NCBI GenBank assembly: GCA_030613005.1
Contig: JAUWMV010000003.1
Span: 60,043-124,042, forward strand
Length of the DNA: 64,000 nt
Reading direction: 5' to 3'
Source of the DNA: a bacterium
Lineage (GTDB): Bacteria; UBP14; UBA6098; B30-G16
Numbering within the stretch: position 1 is the stretch's first letter; each line of letters opens with the position of its first letter. Shown in pieces: positions 44,564 through 53,809 of this stretch. The notes below the pieces were generated by a model. That model made no database searches. It saw nothing but the letters and a program-made list of their open reading frames with translations, and was not told the DNA's origin. Made by a program: the position numbers and the translations under genes.

Positions 44564-45099
44564 ATGCGAAGGATAATGCTTATGCTGTTGTTGATCTTGA
44601 TTTGTGTAGTTTCAGCAAAGGATTTCAAACCTATGCTTGGTAGTGGACTTGGTATTGAAAGCTCCGACAAGACATATTTTATATTTAGAGGTGAAGGAAT
44701 GCTTCCAATCTATAAGGCATTTCATGCACGAGCCACTTTTTTGCATTTCAAAACTGGTGAAAATCTTACACGTTTCACTCTGTGCAGTGGAATGAGTGTA
44801 GATGCAATTTACATGTTTACAATAGGTAAAATGACACCTTATGGATTAGCAAGTTTAGAATTTATTTCTTCCTCTACAAAATTTGAAACGATGGGTATTC
44901 TTCAACGTCAACTTCCACAGATTTTACTATTATATTTGGTGCAGGTTTGAATTACCCTCTTAAGAACGCTCCTGTTATACCTTTTGGTGAGTTAGGTATA
45001 GGTATCTGGTCGACATCGTATGGTAACGGAACCAGTGAAAGCAACACTGAAACCGTACTTAAACTTACCTTTGGTGTAAGAATTAATCTCGGGAAATGA
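44564..45099 (+). pseudogene. exported beta-barrel-like protein, frameshifted
   Basis: The frame from 44564 starts with a signal peptide (residues 1-18, cut near VSA-KDF) and runs to a stop at about 44950, but its last 30 residues are not protein-like. From about 44894 a one-base shift continues as YSSTSTSTDFTIIFGAGLN then YPLKNAPVIPFGELGIGIW and ends LTFGVRINLGK at 45099, a typical barrel end strand. A single G lost in the GGG after ATG at 44891 would explain it. The complete protein would have about 178 residues. It may be a sequencing error or real decay; the next gene is clearly decayed. Confidence 0.75.
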
Positions 45100-45833
45100 A
45101 TATGTCTGTAAGGTCAGCATTGCTAATTCTAAATCTTCTTATTGGAAGCTTATCGATTGCACAAACACCCGATGTTGATCCACGATTTCATACATTTGAC
45201 AAGGTTCTCGCAGAAATCGAGAGCCTCGTTGTTCTTTATCCTAACCTATGTTACGCAGATACAGTTGGCACAACCGGTTTCGATTAATTACCTGTTGTGG
45301 CTGTCAATATTTCCTTGAATGCTATTCATTGCGTGATAAAAGTAATATTCTTGTTGTAACAGGACAGCACCTGCGGAACACCTTTGAGAGCTAAAATTAA
45401 TGTAGTTGGAGTAACAGATACGATATTTCCGGATAGATTGTGCAACAGAAAAGGTAGATATCGTAGGTTTCTTTCTGCAGGAGTTTATGATGTGAAGGTT
45501 GAATATGCCGATCGAACTCAGATGTTTAGGAATGTCGAAATTATTTCTGGGAGAAACAGTTATATCTATGCTAATTTTCCAGGAGCATGTATTATATCCG
45601 AATGCGAGCACAACCGAACCTTCATGTTAAATCAGAGCAGCACAACAATTAGATATTCTATGCCAACAGAGTCATTTATTGAGATATTTGACATATCCGG
45701 CAAGCTTGTTTTTGGTAAGAGTATCAATAAATTAAGTTGGATCGACATAGCAGATTTTTCAAATGGGATATACCTTGTAAGAATTTATAATTCTGATAGT
45801 TCTATTGTCAAAAAAATTGCTGTTGTCAAATAA
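45096..45833 (+). pseudogene. degraded M14 zinc carboxypeptidase with sorting domain
   Basis: N-terminal part: signal peptide, then DPRFHTFDKVLAEIESLVVL and CYADTVGTTGFD, as in the opening of secreted M14 carboxypeptidases, cut by TAA at 45285. The text continues in the same frame as LPVVAVNIS, then in another frame as LRDKSNILVVTGQH (about 45329-45370), which is the start of the catalytic domain up to the first zinc-site His. The rest of the catalytic domain is missing, and the frame resumes at about 45380 with PLRAKINVVGVTDTIFPDR, the domain that follows the peptidase, and a C-terminal sorting domain ending VRIYNSDSSIVKKIAVVK. At least one stop, one frameshift and one large deletion make it a pseudogene. 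Confidence 0.85.
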
Positions 45834-45886
45834 TAATTTCCCTACCTTTAAGCGATCTCAGATTAAAACCGAAAAGTAAATTTTCA

Positions 45887-46798
45887 ATGACTAAATCGAG
45901 AAAAGCAGACAGAAAGAATGTTAAACATGTGATAGAATTCATTGGAGCAAAGATTCTGATCTTTCTTTTGTGGATATTTCCCTGTAGATTTTCAATTTCC
46001 TTAGGTGGTTTTTTAGGAAAGTTTGCTTGGCATATAGGCATAAGAAGAAAGGTCGCAAGACGTAACTTTTCCTTATGTTTTGGCGATAAATTTACAGACA
46101 GAGAACGCGATGCAATCCTTAAGAAATCATACGATTACTTCGTCCGGACAAGTGCTGAATTCATTATATTACCGAGAATACTTAAGAAAGACTATATAGT
46201 TAATGTCAATGGTTTTGAATATTTAGAAAACTTTGCGCATGAGAAAAAAGGAGCTGTACTTTTTACAGGTCATCTGGGGAATTGGGAACTTTTAGGCAGT
46301 TATCTTGTTAAAAGGGGCATTCCACTGGATGTAATTGTCGCTCGCCAAAGAAATAAATTTATTAACTCGATTATTGAAAAAATGCGAAAAGATGTCGGGA
46401 TAGGTTTGATTTATTTCAGAAGTGCAGTTAAGCAGATTACTAAATCCCTTCTCAATGGACGAATGGTGGCTTTTTTAGCCGATCAGGATGCAGGAAGACA
46501 TGGTGAAATTGTTAACTTTTTCGGAAATCCAGCATCTACTCACAAGGGTCCAGTGGTATTTGCTTTAAAAACGAAACTGCCAATAATTATTGGGTTTATG
46601 ATTCGACAGGAGGATGGCTATCATCAAGATATATATATTTTGCCGCCTATCTACATAAAGCAAACTGAAGATTTCGATGCTGATGTCCATGAAATAATAC
46701 AGCAATTAGTGAAAGCGCTTGAAGAAACTGTAGAAAAACACCCAGAGCAATATTTCTGGGCACACAGAAGATTCAAGAGTACATTGGATTGTTATTAA
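45887..46798 (+). CDS. lpxL: lipid A acyltransferase (LpxL/HtrB family)
   Basis: Adds a secondary acyl chain to Kdo-lipid A at the inner membrane. N-terminal helix (about 18-37), then RRKVARRNFSLCFGDKF, KGAVLFTGHLGNWELLGSYL (catalytic HxxxxE in GHLGNWE), IVARQRNKFINSIIE, LADQDAGRHG and EQYFWAHRRFKS. 303 residues, family-typical. No good ribosome site stands ahead of the ATG. With lpxK it supports a diderm LPS-producing cell. LpxM or a glycolipid acyltransferase are alternatives within the family. Confidence 0.9.
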   Translation: MTKSRKADRKNVKHVIEFIGAKILIFLLWIFPCRFSISLGGFLGKFAWHIGIRRKVARRNFSLCFGDKFTDRERDAILKKSYDYFVRTSAEFIILPRILKKDYIVNVNGFEYLENFAHEKKGAVLFTGHLGNWELLGSYLVKRGIPLDVIVARQRNKFINSIIEKMRKDVGIGLIYFRSAVKQITKSLLNGRMVAFLADQDAGRHGEIVNFFGNPASTHKGPVVFALKTKLPIIIGFMIRQEDGYHQDIYILPPIYIKQTEDFDADVHEIIQQLVKALEETVEKHPEQYFWAHRRFKSTLDCY

Positions 46799-46860
46799 CA
46801 CAAAAAAATAGCGTGTATTTTATCTCAGAAAGGGTTATGTATAAAGGATATTATCGTTAG

Positions 46861-48147
46861 CTAACTTGTAAGCTCATTAAAAACAATCTTACCCTTAACA
46901 ATAGTCATAACTACTTTGCAATTGAGTTCCCAGCCGTCAAACGGTGTATTCCTAGATTTCGAGAAGAATTTTGAAGAATCTACTGTCCACAAATGATTAG
47001 GATCGATAACAGTTAAATCTGCAATTGAACCTGAATCCAGGGAACCAGCGGGAAGGTCAAGTATCGTTGCAGGAGAAGTTGACATAAGCTCGATTGCCCG
47101 AAGAGGTGTTAGAATTTCTTCTCTAACGAATTTTGTCCAAATAAGTGCGAAAGCTGTCTCGAGACCTATAACACCAGGAAGTGAAATATCGAATGGATTA
47201 TCCTTTTCAAAGACTGCATGAGGAGCGTGATCGGTGGCGATAGCGTCCACACCACCGTCGATAAGACCTTCAACTAATGCTTCTCTGTCTTCCTCTCCAC
47301 GAAGTGGTGGCATCATTTTGTATTTAGAATGAAAGTTGGATTTTAAAATTATCATTTCATTTAGCAAAAGATGATGAGGTGTAACTTCGCATGTAACGGG
47401 TAAACCATTTGTCTTTGCATCTCGAATTAAATCGATAGATTCCGCTGCAGAGACATGCTGAATATGAAGTTTTCCACCGGAAATTTTTAGAAGACCCAGG
47501 TCTCGCGCAATCATTGAAGTTTCCGCTTGAGTTGGTATACCTTTCATTCCCGAAATCGATGAGACTTCACCTTCATGTATCTGTCCCTGTTCTGAAAGTA
47601 ATTTATCCTCTTCATGAACGAGAATAGGTATCTCTAACTGGGATGAGTATGCTAATGCATTCCGCATTAGCTCGGAGTTTTCAATCGGTCTGCCATCGTC
47701 GGAAAATGCCACTGCACCAGCTTCAACCATATCTGCAAACTCAGCGAGTTCTCTGCCTTCAAGACCTCTTGTTACTGCGCCAACCGGATAGACATTAGAT
47801 AAAGCTTCGGAACCACGCTTATAAATAAAAGATATTCTATCTGCAGTATCTATAGGTGGCTTTGTATTTGCCATAGTAACGATTGTGGTAAAACCTCCAG
47901 CGACTGCTGCTTTTGAGGCTGTTTCTATAGTCTCTTTATATTCCTCTCCCGGCTCACGACTGTGAACATGCATATCGACTAATCCCGGTATGACAATCTT
48001 CTCAGAGATATCGATAATTTCAGCATCCTTTGGAATACTCTTCGGTTCCATAGAATCAATAAGTTCATCTATAATCAGTATATCAGCGATTCTGTCAATG
48101 CCTTGAGAAGGATCGATAATACGCCCACCTTTTAGTAGATAGGTCAT
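46861..48147 (-). CDS. pyrC: dihydroorotase
   Basis: Class I dihydroorotase of pyrimidine synthesis: cyclises carbamoyl-aspartate. PGLVDMHVHSREPGEEYKET has the zinc HxH, VHEED and LHIQHVSAAES hold further ligands, and AIATDHAPHA the catalytic Asp. 428 residues, amidohydrolase fold. An AGGAGG-type site precedes the ATG. It lies downstream of mreB on the same strand after 119 bases and may be a separate unit. Dihydropyrimidinase is the alternative but the DHAPH and length favour PyrC. Confidence 0.94.
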   Translation of the reverse strand: MTYLLKGGRIIDPSQGIDRIADILIIDELIDSMEPKSIPKDAEIIDISEKIVIPGLVDMHVHSREPGEEYKETIETASKAAVAGGFTTIVTMANTKPPIDTADRISFIYKRGSEALSNVYPVGAVTRGLEGRELAEFADMVEAGAVAFSDDGRPIENSELMRNALAYSSQLEIPILVHEEDKLLSEQGQIHEGEVSSISGMKGIPTQAETSMIARDLGLLKISGGKLHIQHVSAAESIDLIRDAKTNGLPVTCEVTPHHLLLNEMIILKSNFHSKYKMMPPLRGEEDREALVEGLIDGGVDAIATDHAPHAVFEKDNPFDISLPGVIGLETAFALIWTKFVREEILTPLRAIELMSTSPATILDLPAGSLDSGSIADLTVIDPNHLWTVDSSKFFSKSRNTPFDGWELNCKVVMTIVKGKIVFNELTS

Positions 48148-48266
48148 AACTCCTCCGTTAAATTTATTTCCAATAGATTCTCTATTTCAAAAACTTCCGA
48201 TGAAGACATAATTGTTGTTTAATTGTTTATTATAAAAACAATCGAAAATTTATAAATTAAAGTTCC

Positions 48267-49316
48267 TTAGCTTTTTTTACTTTCCCTTTGCAAAATTTTC
48301 AAATAATAAGGAAAATCGGAAAGAATTCTTCCGGTTCCACGCACAACGCATGTAAGGGGATCATCGATCACAAATGTAGCTAATCCAGTTTCTGATTTAA
48401 CACGTTTATCAAAATTTCGCAAAAGCGATCCACCACCGGTCATAACAATACCTCTATCCACAATATCTGCTGCCAGTTCTGGTGGTGTCATTTCTAATCC
48501 TGCACGAATTGCCTGCAAAATAGCCGAAATTGGTTCTTCCATAGCTTCTCGAACTTCTGAGGAAGTTGCTCTAATAATCTTCGGCAATCCGTCAACTAAA
48601 TCACGACCTTTAACATCCATACTAAGTTCTTTGTCGAGTGGGAAAGCACTTCCTATTTCAATCTTAATTTTTTCAGCGGTTTGTTCACCAATAAGTAAAT
48701 TGTATTTCCGTTTGAAATAAGCCACTATAGCCTCGTTCATCTCATCCCCGGCAATCCTTATAGATGTGTTATTCACAATTCCAGATAACGATATAACCGC
48801 AATCTCGGATGTTCCACCACCTATATCGATAATCATATTACCCCTGGGTTCCTGGATAGGGATTCCAATTCCAATAGCGGCAGCCATGGGTTCATTAATG
48901 ATAAAAACCTCTCTTGCACCGGCATTTTCAGCAGAATCAGCGACAGCTCTTCGCTCTACCTCGGTTATTCCCGAGGGAACTGAAATAACAACTCGAGGTT
49001 TTACTAGGAATCGAGCTTTAATGACTTTCTTGATAAATTCTCTGAGCATTTGTTCGGTAACGTCAAAATCGGCAATGACGCCGTCTTTAAGTGGTTTGAC
49101 GGTGCGAATATAATCGGGTGTTCGTCCGAGCATTTCTTTAGCCTCACGGCCAATTGCAATTATTTTGTCTGTTTCGTTTTCCAGTGCTACAATACTTGGC
49201 TCAGCCAAGACAATACCCTCACCCTTGAGCCAGATTAAAGTATTAACAGTTCCCAGATCGATACCTATATCGTTGGTTAGAATACTGAACATTTTTAAGA
49301 CTCGACCTAATGGCAT
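48267..49316 (-). CDS. mreB: rod-shape-determining actin homologue MreB
   Basis: Membrane-bound actin-like filament protein guiding elongation. DIGIDLGTVNTLIWLKGEGIVL, RTVKPLKDGVIADFDVTEQML, SVPSGITEVERRAV, INEPMAAAIGIGIP, MIIDIGGGTSEIAVISL and VMTGGGSLLRNFD are all present. The start at 49316 has a GGGAG site; ATG at 49292 is the alternative. mreC and mreD do not follow; instead an L,D-transpeptidase gene lies 30 bases upstream. 349 residues. Confidence 0.96.
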   Translation of the reverse strand: MPLGRVLKMFSILTNDIGIDLGTVNTLIWLKGEGIVLAEPSIVALENETDKIIAIGREAKEMLGRTPDYIRTVKPLKDGVIADFDVTEQMLREFIKKVIKARFLVKPRVVISVPSGITEVERRAVADSAENAGAREVFIINEPMAAAIGIGIPIQEPRGNMIIDIGGGTSEIAVISLSGIVNNTSIRIAGDEMNEAIVAYFKRKYNLLIGEQTAEKIKIEIGSAFPLDKELSMDVKGRDLVDGLPKIIRATSSEVREAMEEPISAILQAIRAGLEMTPPELAADIVDRGIVMTGGGSLLRNFDKRVKSETGLATFVIDDPLTCVVRGTGRILSDFPYYLKILQRESKKS

Positions 49317-49346
49317 ATCAAGCTCCCTTCAAGTCGCATGTTTTAA

Positions 49347-50078
49347 TCAAAAGATATACACAGGATCACCAATTTGCAACAAATGCCATATAGCCTTGGC
49401 ATCTTCATTAGAAACTCGAATACATCCATGGCTAATCTGACCGGTACTGTGCTTGCTGTAATGAATATATATTCCTTCAGTAATTTTAATAACATATTTT
49501 CCAAGATATCCGGGAATCGCTCTAACTTTAAGTTTATCTTTTTTTGAAAGCGAGTTGTAGTATGCTACTGCTTTATCAAAGGAAATTCCTTTTGGATATC
49601 TGATGAAATTATTAGGTACATGCATTCCCTTTTCGAACCAAAACCAATTAGGTCTATACCACCATGGGTCTTCAAGTTTGTCTTCAATAGAAAACCATCC
49701 CGAGGGTGTTTCAAAGTTATAATCGGCACCTCTAATCTGCCTTTGTCCCATTCCTACACCACAATCACCTTCATATAATATTTTATCATTTTCTCTAACC
49801 CAGAACTTTGAATTGTGTCGATCTAAAACCATATATCTGCCGGTTTGCTTCTTCATCATTGTTCTAAGTTCGAGTTTCTTGTTCCGGTTTCTAATACCAG
49901 CCATTATTAATTCACCACGGCTAACCTCATATCTAAGGAATTGAATAGCTTCATTCAATCTGTTATATTCGTCCTTGTGTATTATAGTATAATCGCCGAA
50001 AATAGCTGCAATGATAATAACGCAAACAAAAATCAATACCGAAGAATATGCCAAGTAATTCGAAATCTTTTTGAGCAT
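49347..50078 (-). CDS. L,D-transpeptidase (YkuD domain), membrane anchored
   Basis: Cell-wall enzyme for 3-3 cross-links or attachment of proteins to peptidoglycan. One membrane helix (about 11-28), then a YkuD domain with MVLDRHNSKFWVREN, ETPSGWFSIEDK and the catalytic block IYIHYSKHSTGQISHGCIRVS (His and Cys). 243 residues. It begins one base after the efp stop and is followed by mreB, so the three genes form one operon on the minus strand. It is placed next to the elongation machinery, which suits its role. Confidence 0.9.
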   Translation of the reverse strand: MLKKISNYLAYSSVLIFVCVIIIAAIFGDYTIIHKDEYNRLNEAIQFLRYEVSRGELIMAGIRNRNKKLELRTMMKKQTGRYMVLDRHNSKFWVRENDKILYEGDCGVGMGQRQIRGADYNFETPSGWFSIEDKLEDPWWYRPNWFWFEKGMHVPNNFIRYPKGISFDKAVAYYNSLSKKDKLKVRAIPGYLGKYVIKITEGIYIHYSKHSTGQISHGCIRVSNEDAKAIWHLLQIGDPVYIF

Positions 50079-50079
50079 A

Positions 50080-50637
50080 TTATGTTCTACTTATGTATTC
50101 AAGGGTTCTTGTATCCACTTTAAGGTTGTCGTCTATTTTAATAAAGAGCGGAACTTTTATTACGAGTCCAGATTCTAAAACAGCTTTTTTTGTGGTACTT
50201 GAAACTGTGTCGCCTTTGATACCTGGTTCCGTTTCAACGACTTTCAAAATAAAAGATGCGGGCAACTCTATTGAAAGTGGTGAACCTTCAAATAGTTGGA
50301 TACTATATATTTCACCTTCTTTTAGAAACCACTTAGACTCACCGATTGTCGACTTCGGATAAAAGTATTGTTCGAATGTTTCAGAATCCATAAAGGCGTA
50401 ATTATCCTCGTTGTCATATAGGTATTGCATATCTCTTGTTTCCAAATCTGGTTCTTTGAAAGCTTCATCCGAACCGAATGTTTCTTCCAGAACATTACCT
50501 GTTTTAAGGTTTTTCATTTTAGTCCAAATTTTTCCTCTACCTCGAGCACGGAGCGAATGTTGGAAATCTATAATAGCATATGGATCACCTTTATATAATA
50601 TTTTCGAACCTTTCCTAAAACTGCCTGCATTAATCAA
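50080..50637 (-). CDS. efp: elongation factor P
   Basis: Relieves ribosome stalling at polyproline. I take the TTG at 50637 as start: GGGAGG lies five bases before, and the protein then begins (M)INAGSFRKGSKI and has the usual 185 residues; the ATG 20 codons upstream is outside the family. KOW domain, OB domains with DAFKEPD-like DEAFKEPDLETRDMQYLY, and the end TRTLEYISRT are clear. At the loop tip where many EF-Ps have the modified Lys34 (PGKG), this one reads RARGRGK, with Arg at the modified position. Confidence 0.93.
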   Translation of the reverse strand: MINAGSFRKGSKILYKGDPYAIIDFQHSLRARGRGKIWTKMKNLKTGNVLEETFGSDEAFKEPDLETRDMQYLYDNEDNYAFMDSETFEQYFYPKSTIGESKWFLKEGEIYSIQLFEGSPLSIELPASFILKVVETEPGIKGDTVSSTTKKAVLESGLVIKVPLFIKIDDNLKVDTRTLEYISRT

Positions 50638-50777
50638 AATAACCTCCCTTAGGAATTTTAATCTCAATACTATAATAGGATAGTACTTAACTGTCAAGAA
50701 GAAGAGAAATTATGATGGTTTGTTTGCTAAATTTACTTTCTATTTATTGAAATTTGATTAAAGGTTAAGACAAAATT

Positions 50778-50799
50778 GTTGTATATGAATTCGAATACA
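50778..50799. promoter_or_regulatory. 22-bp imperfect palindrome upstream of the NifX-like gene
   Basis: TTGTAT (50778-50783) and ATACAA (50794-50799) flank a central GAATTC; 18 of 22 positions are symmetric. It lies 60 bases ahead of the ATG of the NifX-like gene and could be an operator. No regulator gene was recognised nearby. Chance in AT-rich DNA is possible. Confidence 0.35.
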
Positions 50800-50858
50800 A
50801 TATATATTTATAGATGATTTAATCACAAAGAAATGTTACAAAATAAATGGAGGTGTAA

Positions 50859-51248
50859 ATGAAGAAGCTTGCATTTGCAGTAGACAACGATGCTGGGCTT
50901 GATTCATCAATTTCACAGCACTTTGGTAGAGCGCCTTGTTTTGTGGTCGTAGAATTAAACGATCAAAATGAATCTATCGATGTTGTGGTGCATCAAAATC
51001 CTTATGCTGGTGCACGTAAGCCGGGTGGTATTCCAAACTTTGTCAAAACGCTTAATGCTGACACATTAGTCATAGGTGGAATCGGACAGAAAGCTACTGA
51101 AATTTTCAGTCATCTAGATATAAAGATCATTTCGGGAGTATCCGGAAATGTCCGAACTGTTTTGGATAAAATTATTAAAGGTGAAATCGAGTCATCAGAT
51201 GAGGTGTGTCCCGGGGAACACCGCGGTAGTGATCGAGTAGGTCATTGA
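50859..51248 (+). CDS. NifX/NafY-like (dinitrogenase Fe-Mo cofactor) domain protein
   Basis: A 129-residue member of the NifX/NifB C-terminal fold. Starts KLAFAVDNDAGLDSSISQHFGRAPCFVVVE, with HFGRA as the signature, then VIGGIGQKATEIFSHLDIKII. Stand-alone proteins like this are common in anaerobes and often have nothing to do with nitrogen fixation. GGAGG precedes the ATG. A large histidine kinase gene follows on the same strand after 38 bases, so the two may share a transcript. Confidence 0.9.
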   Translation: MKKLAFAVDNDAGLDSSISQHFGRAPCFVVVELNDQNESIDVVVHQNPYAGARKPGGIPNFVKTLNADTLVIGGIGQKATEIFSHLDIKIISGVSGNVRTVLDKIIKGEIESSDEVCPGEHRGSDRVGH

Positions 51249-51286
51249 TTTTAAATTAACGGTATGTGATTAACTTATTTATAGTT

Positions 51287-53809
51287 ATGAAATCAGATAA
51301 CAATGAAATATTAATTAACGTTTACGAGCCGGACGAAAATCTAAAGCACAAAATCGAGCGCATGCTTGTAGAATGCGGCTATAAAGTTACTGATAATGAA
51401 GATTCAATTCCTGTGATAGGTCCTAATGTTGCATTAGAGGATTTGCAGAAATTTGTGGAGATTTCGAGTGCAGTTGTAATAATTAAGGGAGATGACTTAA
51501 AGTCCTTCTATGAGAAATTTGGAATTTTGAATGTTAAAGTAATTCCAGTCGATAGCTTAAATTCCGAAGAGCTTTGTGCTGCAGTAGATTTTGCTAATCG
51601 ATGGAATGCGGAACATTACCCACAGTCAAGGGAATCTGACGTTTCTGTTATTGAAAAAGAAGAGGAACAATTACAGCTCATGGATCAAAAAATTTTTGAT
51701 CTATCTAACCTTATTAAAAATATGAGGATTGGCATAATAATCCTTAATAAGAACAATAAGATTACTGCTATTAACGAATATGCGAAGAACATTCTCCAAC
51801 CAGTTATTACCTCGAAGGGAACTGAAAAAACAGATATTGAGGAATTTCTGACAGTTTTGAAACAAGAGAATACTGTTATTGACGGAGTAAATTCTACATC
51901 TAAGAACAGAATTCTAAAAAAACTTCCAAACGATCGCGTTATAGAAGTAGGATTTGCATTATTTGGTGAGTTTGGGCACACAATTTCATATATTCACGAT
52001 ATTTCAGAGCTTGGCGGGCAGGTGGAATGGTTGCAATCCCTTTTTAGTGCTGTTGCAATTGGTGTTATGGTTCTTAATCCTGATAAAAGGATCATTTGGG
52101 CTAATGACACTATTCGTGACTGGTTCGGCGACAGATTAGACTATTTAAATGGATATTGCTTTGAGGTGTGGAAAGGTTCTGATACGGTCTGCGAGAACTG
52201 CAAGTTGGAAAAGGCTTTCAAATTTGGCGAGATTTGCAAATTCATGGAAAAAATAGTAAGTTCAGACGAAACCGAGCACTTTTATGAGGTAATAGCAACA
52301 CCCGTTCTATCAATTCAAGGTGAGGTTATTCAAATACTCCAGTTGGTTATGAATGTTACAGAACGCGTAATGTTAATTAAGGAACTTAAAGAGATTCGAA
52401 GTGAGTTAGAGAAAGCAAATAAACAATACAGAAACCAAAATAGAACTTTTAGAATGATCACAGAGATTTCCACTGTGCTTCAACTCGAGACAGAATTAGA
52501 AACTGTGCTTCACATAATTCTAACTGCAGTTACAACTCGTGAAGGTTTAGGTTTCAATAGAGCTTTTCTTTTAATTGAGGATAAAACGAAAAATGCTCTT
52601 GTTGGTGGGTATGCAATTGGTCCATCAACACCTGAGGAGGCTGGGAAGATTTGGGCGGAATTGCGTTCGGAAGATAGAACACTATCTGGAACACTTCGAG
52701 CTTATCAGCAGGCTGTTCAAACTGAAGATACTGAAGTTATGAAAATCGTTAAAGAATTTGAGATTCCATTGGATAGCGACCACATATTGGTAAAATATCT
52801 TAAGGAAGGTGAAGCTGTAATTATAAGTCCCGAAGATACTAAAAAATGGGAGCAAACACATGAAATCTGGGAAAAGACCAATTCACCATTTTTCGCTATT
52901 GTTCCGCTTTTAGCTATGACCAAACCGGTGGGTATAATTATTGTGGATAACATGATAACCAAAAAACCTATAACATTCGAAGATTTAGAAATATTACGTT
53001 CGATTGCAAATCATGCTAGCCTTGCAATAGAACGGTCCATACTGACAAAAGAGCTGAGTTACAGCTATACAAAATTAGAGGATGCATACGCTGAACTTCG
53101 ATTTAACCAACAAAAATTAATTAAAAGTGAAAAGCTAAGTGCGATTGGCGAGATGGCTGCACAAATAGCCCATGAAATTAAAAACCCACTTGTGGCATTG
53201 GGAGGATTTGCAAGAAATATTCTAAGAGATTACTCGGTAAATGATAAGATGCGAGAGAAACTCTTGATTTGCGTTGAAGAAGCTGAAAGACTGGAAAACA
53301 TAATCGAGGACATTATGGGATTTACAAAATTCAGCGCACCAGATAAGCAGTTAGAGGACATAAATACATTGCTGGAAAATGTATTTGTACTGTTTGAACC
53401 AGAACTTGAAAAAAACCAAATTAGAGTTAAAAAGGAATTTGATACTTCGATTCCTCCTTTTCCGTTTGATCCCTTACAATTGCGACAGGTATTAGTAAAT
53501 TTAATCAGAAACTCCATGTCGGTGCTTATGGAAGGAGGTATAATCGATGTTAGAACTTATAGAGATGAAAGCTATTGCTGGATTGAATTCGCGGATAATG
53601 GTCCAGGAATACCAGGCGAATTAGGCAACAAAGTATTCAAGCCGTTCTTTACCACACGGCATTCAGGAACCGGACTTGGACTTTCAATTTCATCTCAGAT
53701 AATTGAAGCACATGGAGGTGAAATCTGGTTTAGAAATAATAAAGCAGGTGGCGTGACTTTTTTCTTAAGATTGCCAATGGAAACAAATATGAGAATTATG
53801 GAGCACTGA
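51287..53809 (+). CDS. PAS/GAF sensor histidine kinase (soluble)
   Basis: A cytoplasmic sensor kinase with no membrane helix. In order: an N-terminal receiver-like fold (INVYEPDENLKHKIERML; pocket residues not intact), two PAS domains (about 130-210 and 245-355; the second has a Cys pair in SDTVCENCKLEKAF), a coiled coil, a GAF domain (about 390-590), HisKA with AAQIAHEIKNPLVALGG, and HATPase_c with VLVNLIRNSM, FADNGPGIP and GTGLGLSISSQIIEAHGGEI. The start may also be GTG at 51266; neither has a good ribosome site. Its stop shares bases with the gmk start (TGATG). The partner regulator is not adjacent. Confidence 0.9.
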   Translation: MKSDNNEILINVYEPDENLKHKIERMLVECGYKVTDNEDSIPVIGPNVALEDLQKFVEISSAVVIIKGDDLKSFYEKFGILNVKVIPVDSLNSEELCAAVDFANRWNAEHYPQSRESDVSVIEKEEEQLQLMDQKIFDLSNLIKNMRIGIIILNKNNKITAINEYAKNILQPVITSKGTEKTDIEEFLTVLKQENTVIDGVNSTSKNRILKKLPNDRVIEVGFALFGEFGHTISYIHDISELGGQVEWLQSLFSAVAIGVMVLNPDKRIIWANDTIRDWFGDRLDYLNGYCFEVWKGSDTVCENCKLEKAFKFGEICKFMEKIVSSDETEHFYEVIATPVLSIQGEVIQILQLVMNVTERVMLIKELKEIRSELEKANKQYRNQNRTFRMITEISTVLQLETELETVLHIILTAVTTREGLGFNRAFLLIEDKTKNALVGGYAIGPSTPEEAGKIWAELRSEDRTLSGTLRAYQQAVQTEDTEVMKIVKEFEIPLDSDHILVKYLKEGEAVIISPEDTKKWEQTHEIWEKTNSPFFAIVPLLAMTKPVGIIIVDNMITKKPITFEDLEILRSIANHASLAIERSILTKELSYSYTKLEDAYAELRFNQQKLIKSEKLSAIGEMAAQIAHEIKNPLVALGGFARNILRDYSVNDKMREKLLICVEEAERLENIIEDIMGFTKFSAPDKQLEDINTLLENVFVLFEPELEKNQIRVKKEFDTSIPPFPFDPLQLRQVLVNLIRNSMSVLMEGGIIDVRTYRDESYCWIEFADNGPGIPGELGNKVFKPFFTTRHSGTGLGLSISSQIIEAHGGEIWFRNNKAGGVTFFLRLPMETNMRIMEH

